From the NCBI RefSeq assembly GCF_030253575.1, contig NC_080565.1:3692001-3756000 (forward strand): a stretch of 64,000 nucleotides of DNA. Reading direction: 5' to 3'. Positions 11,925 through 21,165 of this stretch are shown here, one piece after another (within the stretch, counting starts at the first letter, position 1; every line of letters starts with the position of its first letter). The DNA is from Rhododendron vialii. Lineage: Eukaryota; Streptophyta; Magnoliopsida; Ericales; Ericaceae. The translations under genes were made by a program, and so were the position numbers. Under the pieces are notes generated by a model, which ran no database searches, had not been told where the DNA came from, and saw nothing but the letters and a program-made list of their open reading frames with translations.

Positions 11925-12316
11925 TTCTGAATCTTGATTATGGAGCATATATCTCCCTACGCGGCTGAAGCTCAACCATTTGTGAGGTAACTGAGGGAAC
12001 CAGCGATTCTCTCGTTCAGATCACTTCAACGCAAAGTGCTTCATTTTCATTACGAACCTCCAAAACTAAGATGAGTTACGTTAAATGAAGTGTACCTGTT
12101 CTAATCGGCGGCCGCCCATCGACGTCGGAGCAGTAGCTCTGTTTGATAAATCCGGGGGCAAATGAGGGCGACGACGACTGGTGCTAAAGGGTTAGCTCCC
12201 ATTACAAACTCGCGCTTAAGAGTCGCGACGTAACCGAAAACGACGTCGCCCGGGTTCATTGGGACTTCGCACCTTCCACATGAGAAGTCTTTTGAACAAC
12301 GCTGCAGCGTTTAATT

Positions 12317-12755
12317 GGTCAATTGTGAACTCATTTCGGTTCAGTTTTATGATCAAAACTGTTCAAAATGTAGATATTTTTTAGAAGACAAAGTCTAAAA
12401 AAGATCATATCATTTGATTGCCGATTGGTTTATAATCGGAGACAATCAGCGTGAATTTTTTTCTTGGAGAATAGACTTGGCCGCACTGGAGTGGAGCTGT
12501 TTCAATGAAAAATCGCATTTTTCCTTCGAAACGACGTCGGCCCAATTAAAGCTCCGGACTGCCAAGTTTAATCCGTAAATTGTGAGCTCATTCAGGTTTA
12601 CTTTTACGATCAAAACTGTTCAAGTTGTAGAGCTTGTCGAGAAGATAAATCGTGTTGAAGTTTGTATCAATCGAACTCCAATTAGTTGATAATCGAAGGT
12701 GATCAAAGTAAATTTAATTTTAAGAAAATAGACTTGATCACACTGTGTCAAACCC
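12317..12755. repeat. Two-copy tandem repeat, period about 255 bp
   Basis: AATTGTGAACTCATTTCGGT…GATCAAAACTGTTCAA…GAATAGACTTGGCCGCACTG (from about 12321) is repeated with changes as AATTGTGAGCTCATTCAGGT…GATCAAAACTGTTCAA…AAATAGACTTGATCACACTG (from about 12576). No coding content. It abuts the left 545-bp direct repeat. Confidence 0.7.
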
Positions 12756-12772
12756 AATGTTATTATGGGATC

Positions 12773-13317
12773 TCACGGAACCTGAATCTTTCGCCTTCGC
12801 CATCCTCCTCGTAATCACCTTCCTCGTTCCTCTACTCCCGTTGCCGTTGCCGCCTGCCACTACCGCCATGCCGCCCGCACTCCATCCCGCCACCGCCATA
12901 CCATCTCAGCCCGAAGAGCTTTTTAATCAATCGTGTTGCTTACCGGAAACACGCCATCCGCCTCTCTGAGTTGACTCCTGTGTTTAACTCAGTCACTACT
13001 TTTACCTTCCAATTTATTTTTCTCTTTGGGCTGAATCCATTTTTATTATGTTCGTACTTCAGTTGTAGTTAGACTGGCCTTTAAGTGTGTTTTTTTTTTT
13101 TTAAATATATTCGGATGTCCAAGGCAGTTTACGCGCATCTTGACTTATTACAGCCCTGAAATTAATGACCGAACAAACTTTCAGTAGCCACAACATTTAA
13201 AATTTTTAACATTCAAAAAATTCAAACATGCAACATCTTGTGAGACAACTCCTTTAGTTGTTTTCTCACCGCATGGGTTGAAACACACAGAAAACTAAAT
13301 GCATCATTAAAGAAAGG
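12773..13317 (+). repeat. Left direct repeat (545 bp) with a short membrane-like reading frame
   Basis: Nearly identical to 15540-16077. Both copies hold an open frame reading TEPESFAFAILLVITFLVPL, then a Pro/Leu/Ala-rich run and a PSQPEELFNQSCCLPETRH end, about 60 residues, with one hydrophobic segment (roughly residues 6-26). In this copy the first ATG in frame gives MLLWDLTEPE. I do not recognise the protein; it could be a fragment of a membrane-anchored protein's first exon. The repeats flank 2.2 kb of AT-rich minisatellite DNA. They lack an obvious TG…CA ending or target-site duplication, so I do not call them LTRs. Confidence 0.6.
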
Positions 13318-13589
13318 AGGAAGCTATGGTACACAGGGTATACCGTATGCCTAAATTATGACAATTTGTGATTTTCCTTATGCCAATTTTTGGTTTTCTA
13401 ATGCATATTTATGATTCTAGTTACGACTTGTACATTAAAATTTACCTGTTGAACAGGTCATTAGCAGGTTACCTATAATTAAAAAATATTGTTATTATGT
13501 AACTATAATTATTCGTACTGAAATCCATAATACTTGTACCCTAACCAAATATATACGTACAATATCAAAAATTAAATAATGTTACCCAC

Positions 13590-14380
13590 AAATGTTATAA
13601 CAACACCATAAATTGGCATTATCTTATCACAATGAATCGTACCATTTTTTTTTTGACTCGTATGATATTCCGTAACAAAATCAAAATATGTCGTACCAGA
13701 ATCAACAATTGTTATACCCAAGCCAAAAATATTTGTAAAATGCCACAAATTTTATACAATAACCACAATTATTATGACAACACCTAAAATTGTCATTTTC
13801 TTAACACAATGTGTCATATAAAAAGAAAACATATTTAAATACCACAAATTTTATAACAAACCATAATTGTTATGACAATACCATAAATTGACGTTTTCTT
13901 ACCACAATGTGTAGTACCAAAGGAAATTAATTAAAATATTCCGTAATAACACATGTCTAAAATACCACAAATTCAGTAATATAACCAAATTTGTTATGAC
14001 AACACCATAAATTGACGTTTTCATACCCACAACGTCTCGTATAAAAAAATTCAATCAAAATGTTCAATTAACGATAGTTTATAATCAATAAAATATCATA
14101 CCTCAAATTCAGTAATATAACCAAATTTGTTATGACAACACCATAAATTAACGTTTTCATACCCACAACGTTTCGTATAAAAAAAATTCAATTGAAATGC
14201 TCAGTTAACGATAGTTATTATTAGCAAAATACCATACCGCAATTCAGTAATATAACCACATTTGTTATGACAACACCATAAATTGGCGTTTTCATATCCA
14301 CAACGTGTCGTATAAAAAAAATTCAATCGAAATGTTCAGTAAACGATAGTTATAATTGACAAAATACAATACCACTAATT
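13590..14380. repeat. Degenerate AT-rich minisatellite, unit mostly 100-135 bp
   Basis: At least six units share CAACACCATAAATTG(G/A)CGTT followed by TTCNTA(C)CCACAACGT(G/C)TCGTA. Starts are near 13597, 13777, 13875, 13997, 14134 and 14269. The last three are the most alike (period about 135 bp). Spaces between carry ATNCAGTAATATAACCA and AACGATAGTTATAAT. No coding content. Confidence 0.75.
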
Positions 14381-15539
14381 ATTTTCAATTCCCGCCACAT
14401 TATTTTTTCAAATTTTAAAATTTTCACCATATTATCTTAATTTTCGATTCCCTCTACACTATTTTTTCAAATTCTTATTTGTCCCTACATAATACCTCAA
14501 TAATTTAAACTAAAAATGAAGTTCTCGCACAAAATTTTCATCCAAGAAATTCACCAAAAAGTAAGTATTATACCCAAATTTTTTAATACAACTACAATTT
14601 CCTTTCAAAATATTAGTCTAAATCAAATTATTTTTCTACAAAATTTAATTCAAAAAATCAAAATTCCTTCGTGGAAAAATGAGAGGTCACGAAAAAAATA
14701 ATTATCCAACTGTCTCAAATGCATACAATTTCAACACTAAAATGGAGTACAAAAAAATAAGTGTGAATATCAAAAAATAGAGTGTGAAAATTACTCTCCT
14801 TTTTTTAATTGGTGAAATTAATTATATTAATACCCAATTTTATCAATATTCAGAGCGGTGCACTTAACAATTGGCATTATATATTTGACACATGGATCGA
14901 TGTCAAACCTTCACCCTATGCGTACCAATCCAAATTTAATGGTGGTCCTTGGAACTAGGTCGTGAAAGTAAAATCTAAATAATTTTGTAAATTTATTGTC
15001 ATTGTACTTTCTTTCAAAAAAACTTATTATAGTCGACATTTTGATTTACACCAATGACATAGGCTATAATATTGATCTACAAGTGTAGGCCCAGCACTAG
15101 GATGGAGGCATTTGAGGCCTTTTCTCAAATTTTCAACCTGAAAATAAAGCCCTTACATACAAGAAAATATTATATAATTAATAGCCTTTAGAATTACAAA
15201 TTCTCAATTGTGTACCATAGTGATAAGGTGTTAGAGTTTGGACATTTATCTAAAAGATCTGGGGTTCAAGTCTTAAACCCTTTGTTCCTTTTTTTTTTTA
15301 AAGAATGTTGTTATTTTTTAGAATAAATCACATAGTTAGTTCTTGAAGTTTCATACTTCAACAAATCTCGTCGTTCAATTTCAATACAACATTAAAATAT
15401 AATAATGCACCATCTGAGCCCCACGTAAGGCATTTTTTTTTATCAAAATCGTCAATCTTTTACATAATATTAATTAAGTCATTCGTACCAAGAATGAAGT
15501 TGATGGCTTATAGCTAGACACTTAATTGGATGAAAAATA
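14381..15539. other. AT-rich intergenic DNA
   Basis: No gene recognised. Long A/T-rich stretches and homopolymer runs. A tRNA-like segment at 15222-15300 is listed separately. Confidence 0.45.
15215..15301 (+). mobile_element. tRNA-derived SINE-like fragment
   Basis: TAGTGATAAGGTGTTAGAG looks like a pol III A box region and GGGGTTCAAGTCTTAAACCC, 45 bases later, like a B box (GGTTCRANNCC). An A/T tail follows. This is the head of a tRNA-derived SINE by form only; no target-site duplication or second copy in the window supports it. Confidence 0.4.
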
Positions 15540-16077
15540 TCACGGAACCTGAATCTTTCGCCTTCGCCATCCTCCTCGTAATCACCTTCCTCGTTCCTCT
15601 ACTCCCGTTGCCGTTGCCGCCTGCCGCTAACGCCATGCCGCCCGCACTCCATCCCGCCACCGCCATACCATCTCAGCCCGAAGAGCTTTTTAATCAATCG
15701 TGTTGCTTACCGGAAACACGCCATCCGCCTCTCTGAGTTGACTCCTCTGTTTAACTCAGTCGCTACTTTTACCTATTTTTCTCTCTTTGGGCTGAATCCA
15801 TTTTTATTATGTTCGTACTTCAGTAGTAGTTAGACTGGCCTTTAAGTGTGTTTTTAAAAAATATATATATTCGGATGTTCAAGGCAATTTGCGCGTACTT
15901 TGACTTATTAGAGTCCTGAAGTTAATGGCCGAGCAAACTTCTAGTAACCACAACATTAAAAATTTTTAACATTTGTAAAATTCAAACGTGCAACATCTTG
16001 TGAGACAACTCCTTTAGTTGTTTTCTCACCGCATGGGTTGAAACACATAGAAAACTAAATGCATCATTAAAGAAAGG
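15540..16077 (+). repeat. Right direct repeat (538 bp) with the same reading frame
   Basis: Copy of 12773-13317 with a handful of substitutions and small gaps (TTTCCAATTTA lost near 15772; a T run shortened). The reading frame starts here at an ATG giving MKNITEPESFAFAILLVITF and remains open for 68 residues with the same stop. Retention of the frame in both copies may simply reflect recent duplication. Confidence 0.6.
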
Positions 16078-16825
16078 GTAAGGATAATGCCACGACCATT
16101 ATGTATAGTGCCACGACATATTTTCCTTACTGACTGCTCTACACTTGTCGTCGTCTCCTCCTCCTCCTCTCCTCTCCTCTCTCTCGATCGATCTCTCTTT
16201 ATAGAGAAACCCATGTCCTCTATCTCACTGCTCCCTTGCCTTCAACACCGTCAACACGAGGGATCCATCCCCCCTCCTCCACTACTGCTACTAGCCCGAG
16301 TTTCCACCACTAGCCCATTCTTTTCTTTATTCTTTTGTTGGCTGAGAAAAGCCAAAATTCCTTGTTGATTCAATTTCCTTCATTATTAATTAAATTCCCC
16401 TCTCCGAACCCAGCCTCAACCAGGCATGTACAAATATGATTTCCAGAAGGAAGCAATTACATTGTCCTTGTAAAAAAGCAATTAGCTATATCTATTCTCC
16501 TATTTGATGTTTGGGTCAAACTCCGTATTCACCATTTAATGTGTGAATTTTATAAATCTCGATCAAGATAGAAATGAAGTGATGAGAATGGGCTGTGTTG
16601 CTCGATTTCTATGATCAACGACAGTTATCGCCATCCTCAATAGAAGGCATCGATTTGGTTCCAGTCGTCGAGATGGAGATGATTTTGTATCTCGAAATGG
16701 CAGCAAAGGATATGTGCTTTTGTAGACACCCCATTCTGAACTGTCCAGATAACATTACTTGTCGATCTATTATTTTTCCAATGATGATTATAGTCGAGAA
16801 CAGTCTGAGGATGATGGTGTGTTTG
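16078..16825. other. Intergenic DNA left of the solo LTR
   Basis: No gene recognised. A CT-rich tract at 16155-16200 and moderate-length open frames without recognisable motifs. Confidence 0.4.
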
Positions 16826-16830
16826 AGCTT

Positions 16831-18715
16831 TGAGCATCCCGAGCCTCTTTCAAACCCATGTCAAACCCTTCAAACCAGAGCCAAACGGCCCCAGCAAAAC
16901 CCAACTGGCTTACGCCAGTACCTTGATGCCGTACGCCAGTCATCTGCCACGTGTCGGTCATCGACCGTTGACTCAGCCTTTACTGGCGCACGCCAGTACA
17001 TATGTGGCGCACGCCAGTCAATTCCAGTCAAATCAACTTTATTCAGCCACATGGACGAGACTTTTGTGCTACCCTGACGTCGGCCACAGTCTCCCCTGAT
17101 GATTATATCGTCCAGGCCCGTTTCCTCTCTCTCCTACACCCCCCATCAAGGCAAGTCCCATGCATTTAATGCATGGGAGGCTCCATTCTTGTGCCAACCA
17201 GCCAAACAAGGCCCTAGATCAAACTGATCTCAGTCTCTCTCCCCTATAAATACCCCCCTTGCATTCATTTGCAAGGGGTTAGACACATTAAGAAGAGAAA
17301 AAGCCTTCTTCTCCTCTCTTCTTGCTCCCTATCTCTCTTCCCCCATTGAAAGGGAAAGGAAAGCAATCCACTTCCATACACCCTACTGATATCCAGTCAC
17401 CATCTAAGCCTCCATCTTCAAGCCTCAAGCTCAATACCACCTTCAAACCTCCACACAAAAAGGTATACCACCTTTGTGTTCCTTTCTGTTTTCAACTCCT
17501 GAGGGGGACCAGTAAGGTCCAGGCTAGTAAGTGATACTAGTCCTGGCCTTAACCTGGTAAAATACAACAATCGTATGAGATGGAACATGGCACACGCCAG
17601 TACTCCTATGCCGTACGCCAGTCATGGCAGTATGAGCACTACTGGCGTGGGGATCATGGATCGTCATTTCTGTTACTTTATCTTTCTGTCGATCACCATC
17701 AGCATGCTAAATAACCAGTTTACCGCTTTCTGTATATTTAGAACTGTTTAGATGTGGTAGTTATTGCTTACTCTTTGTCTATTCAAAAGGACTCTGGGAT
17801 CCTTCTGGTCATGCTCCAGAGCTCAGATGATGCAAAGCCAAGCACTGGATTAGGGTCCAATTGGCGCACGGTTGTCTACAACTGGCGTACGGCAGTTTGT
17901 CCCAGGATCCAGTGGCTGGCCCCTGCACCTTAGCTCAATTCTGGCCTCTTTTATGTCCCAATTCTGTTTAGGGGGTTTCCTGTCTCTTTTTTATGGCTTC
18001 AAGCCATTTTATCTATCTGTAACTATGTATATTCTGCCCTATTAACTGTATGGTTTGTCCTAGGTGTGCGCTAGTCCCTTTCCAGAGTCCAAAGGATTGT
18101 AAACAAGGACTGTGAAACCTAATGAGTGGAGTACGCCAACCTAGCTATGGCGTGCGCAGGTCCTACCTACGTGCACTGGTTGGATCAGTGCACGCTGATA
18201 CGGAGCCTGTTCACAACCCTCTGGGGCAGCTTACCCCAAATTATTCAGGCTGCTCCCAGTGCTTGTTCTCAATCTATATTTATCATTGTAAGCAAAACCA
18301 TCCATAAACATTTTGTCACATAAATTGCAACTTGTTACAGTTTTAACCCCCGTTAACTGTTCCCCCGCCCTAACTGGCTAAGAAAATGATCAAATGAGAG
18401 AAAAATGCAAATGTTTTACAAAGAAATGCCCGAGTAGAGACCGATCTCCGGATTGGGCGAGAGGGGTGCCATAAAACCCTTCCCCTCTCGTAACCTGGCT
18501 CCCGAACCTCAGATATCGAAGGTGACGACGGACTAGTCCAAGCCTTTTTTCATAATCAAGCAAACGTGGCAAACGTTTTCGAGTTCGGTTCCTTAGGTGC
18601 TCTCACCGCTAAAACCCGAGTGGCGACTCTGAATCGAAGCGTTTCGCCGCGCTTTTCCGAGAAAGGGCCGCACCCAATTTTGTAAAACGAAAATTTCCGG
18701 GGGCGCGTGCCCACA
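16831..18715 (+). mobile_element. Solo LTR of a Ty3/gypsy-type retrotransposon (LTR-1)
   Basis: A ~1.9-kb block starts TGAGCATCCC and ends GCGTGCCCACA. GCTT precedes the start (16827-16830) and GCTT(T) follows the end (18716-18720), consistent with a 4-5-bp target-site duplication. A promoter core TATAAATA lies at 17245-17252. The 3' part has the architecture common to long plant Ty3 LTRs: GAGACCGATCTCCGG, GGCGAGAGGGGTGCC, CTCTCGTAACCTGGCTCCCG, GAGTGGCGACTCTGAATCG and GGGCCGCACCC. It shares this plan with LTR-2 (27217-28940). No internal gag-pol DNA or second LTR is next to it. The plus orientation is taken from the TATA box. The left end is less certain than the right. Confidence 0.7.
16904..18152. 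repeat. Iterated ACTGGCGTACGCCAGT-like palindromes in LTR-1
   Basis: Full or near-full palindromes: ACTGGCTTACGCCAGT (16904), ACTGGCGCACGCCAGT (16982), ACTGGCGTACGGCAGT (17881). Partial copies: GCCGTACGCCAGT (16928), TGGCGCACGCCAGT (17005), TGGCACACGCCAGT (17588), TGCCGTACGCCAGT (17609), ACTGGCGTGG (17641), TTGGCGCACGG (17860), GTACGCCA (18131), TGGCGTGCGC (18148). They lie both upstream and downstream of the TATA box. Confidence 0.85.
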
Positions 18716-18884
18716 GCTTTAATCGAAAAACATTTTCCTTCGTAATGATTACGTCAATCAAGTAAAGCAACTGCATAAGAGAGATGAGAGAGAAGGGAGG
18801 TCCGCGTAGGAGAGATGAGAGTGAAGGATAAAGGGTAGAACTGTCAGATAACATGAAAGTAATCGTGGCTTTATCATTAACCTT

Positions 18885-19930
18885 AAAGAAATTAGGAGGT
18901 AAACCTAAAAGCAAGTTAATCTGGCATAGGAAACCGGCAAATCCATAAAGTTCTACTGTATTAGATTGTTGATAGTTAAAGATATTGTGAACGGTTAATT
19001 ATCTAGCGCAGAGCAGTGGCGTGGCCAGAAGTACGAATAAGTGGGGGCACTATGAAACACAAACACAAAGATAAATTTTTCTAGGTTACGATATTATGGC
19101 AATAAGAACTTTTTTCTGGTGAAAATACTAACAAAATTGCGAAATGATAATAAAACTAAAACAAATTATGTAAGATTTGACGGAAGAGCATGGCTAGTTT
19201 TCATGTTTTGATTCTTGTGCATGATAGTTTATTGTGAATGCTTTCAAAATTATCTAGGAGTAATAAAAGTATGCAATCATGTCATCGCTCATTAATTATT
19301 CACTAATTTGTTTGCGTTACACATTTTTTACATGATTTATTTTTTAAAATGCCCTCTCAATAATTATAATGGTAGATTAAAGAGGTAAAGTTAATGCCAA
19401 ATAACGAACAAATAAACTAATGAATAACTTTAATCACTTTCAATTTCCAATTTTGCGAAGTATTTAGTATAAATTGTCATTTCAAAAACTCAAACTTAAA
19501 AGTAAAAAAAAAAAACTCAAAGAATACAGTAGCGGCCTCTACCCCCAGTGAACCTATGCTAGCTCCACCGCTGGCGCAAAGTATAACCCTCATGATGTGA
19601 AAAATTGAGGGACTGATGGGTAGGTTACGTTATGCGAGTTGCAGAATTAGGAGAGTATAATACTCTTCGAAGTTCTCTCAATGCATTTGTTTTTTTTCTA
19701 TTATACTACTGTTTTCACAATTGCATCTTTATGATTAATGAAAATTTTCTTTTACCGTTTAGAAAAAATATCCTCCTGACGTGGGCTACCTTTCAGCCCA
19801 CTTCAATGATATATTTTTTTCTCCCTCTCAATAACAGCATGTTAAAATGCTAGTAAGCTAGATTGTTAATTACTCCTATTAAGGATCGATGATGTTTTAT
19901 TATCTCAAACCCACGACTCCGGAGAAAAAC
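18885..19930. repeat. Third partial copy of the duplicated flank
   Basis: GGTAAACCTAAAAGCAAG and ATAGGAAACCGGCAAATCC plus ATAAAGTTCT (18895-18953) match 6080-6410; 19574-19915 matches 8835-8990. In copy A the two flanks are separated by the LINE (6400-8827); here they are separated by a hAT-like element (19014-19573). About 170 bases at 19602-19770 are extra. Confidence 0.72.
19014..19573. mobile_element. Non-autonomous hAT-like element
   Basis: Terminal inverted repeats CAGTGGCGTGGCCAG (19014) and CTAGCTCCACCGCTG (19559-19573). Flanks GCGCAGAG (19006-19013) and GCGCAAAG (19574-19581) are an 8-bp target-site duplication with one change, as expected for hAT. The paralogous site at 8833 lacks the element. 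The 560-bp interior is AT-rich and non-coding. Confidence 0.85.
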
Positions 19931-21165
19931 CTTATCAATGAAACATGCAATTATGTTTAATGACGCTTTTAAACTGTCATTCTTTTATGTTTATTGTAGT
20001 AGTATTTTTCGCCTTGTGTGAGTGTTCATAGGTTTCGTTCATAACCCCAAGTTAATATTTTGCTGCAAATTATAACTAACCCAATGATCGTTAGCAAAGT
20101 GAATTATTGGTATCATCAAAAAATAAGTCCGAAACCTTCCAATGGATAGGCGACATCCAAGACTTCGGAGTATGCTCGCCAATAAGGTTTCGAGTTCAAA
20201 ATCTTTCAGGTGCTATCAACTTTTATGGGGCTAGTTCATACGGTGTTTTGTTTCGACTTTTAAATAACCCTACTAGTGAACGACGGAATTGATTCCTCTT
20301 GAATTAATCGAAGGACCTTTTACGGTACATAGTTTGCCATGCATGAATACATGTTCGAGTCCTATCAAAACATTACAGAAAATTAAACGAACAGTAGGAA
20401 CATATTATCAATGACACTGATACCAGCCCAAGCCCAAGCCCAAGCACAGTGATACAGAAATTTTACTTGTATAAGCAATGAAAGCATCAGATCTCAAAAT
20501 CCTCTCGTTAATGTTTAAAATTTCAACTTTCCTTGCACGCTTTTGCCACATCATGTAGATTGCTTTGTGCCAGTTAATTTCATCCATCACAAATCCAACT
20601 TCTAAAGGATCAATAATTTCAGGCGTAATCCTGCTTTCTTTCTGAATTTCGCACATCAGGATCCAAACGTATACTTGAACGTAGACTCAAATTACAAACT
20701 TAGGAACACAATGTCCCCCTTGTGTGTGCCAACAGCCTCGTATCAAACAACCCGATATCATTTAATGCCAAAAAATAGAGTCCAAAGGACGAAACGAAAC
20801 GTGAGGAGTTCCACAATCTTAGAATTCATAATCACATCTACCAGCTGTGGATAATCAACACATAGTAGGAACTTGAATCAATATACGGAAGGCTATTTCA
20901 CATTCTTCCCTCACAAGAAATAGCCCCAAAGCTCAAAACTTGATCACTACTAGGATATGGGCAAAGCATTATAAGCAAACAGTTGTGCCAACACAAAGAC
21001 TAGCCAAATAAAACCGAGGAGCATGCACCAACATATTAATATGTCTAGATACAAAACATAGTACTCCAAGAAAACCCAAGCATAGCAAGCCCTACTACTA
21101 CCATTTACCAGCAAAAGGCATCCCATATATCACCATCACCATAGTCCCTTTGTTCCAACAGAGGA
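19931..21165. other. Intergenic DNA 3' of the unknown gene
   Basis: No gene recognised. GGTTTCGAGTTCAAAATC at 20187 is B-box-like but has no convincing A box. The last few hundred bases probably include the 3' UTR of the minus-strand locus that ends at 21166. Confidence 0.4.

Larger units (their letters stand above)
9008..12145. repeat. Segmental duplication, copy B
   Basis: Same-orientation copy of 636-5910, lacking HISN3 exon 4, exon 1 and the LINE of copy A. It begins in HISN3 intron 3 next to an A/G run at 8994-9008, and ends in the ATCGGCGGCCGCCC…GTCGGAGCAGTAG segment. Between 10950 and 11925 it contains sequence not seen in copy A, including a ~260-bp local tandem duplication. Confidence 0.8.

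Noticed and set aside
13590..14380. CRISPR-like repeat array
   Set aside because: Units are long, AT-rich and degenerate, in a plant nuclear context; it is a minisatellite.
12773..16077. LTR retrotransposon flanked by 540-bp LTRs
   Set aside because: Repeats lack TG/CA ends, primer-binding site, polypurine tract, target-site duplication and internal gag-pol.
16087..16368. 93-codon + strand frame rich in Ser/Leu/Pro
   Set aside because: Composition follows a CT-rich tract; no motif or splice context.
16595..17077. 160-codon + strand frame
   Set aside because: Runs across the left boundary of solo LTR-1 and reads through the palindromes, so it is fortuitous.
20100..20390. SINE-like segment with GGTTTCGAGTTC B-box
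   Set aside because: No A box at the right distance, no tail, no duplication.
20408..20656. 82-codon minus-strand frame (ITPEIIDPLEVGFVMDEINW…)
   Set aside because: No recognised domain, no splice partners, ends in a short GLGLG repeat; not distinguishable from chance.
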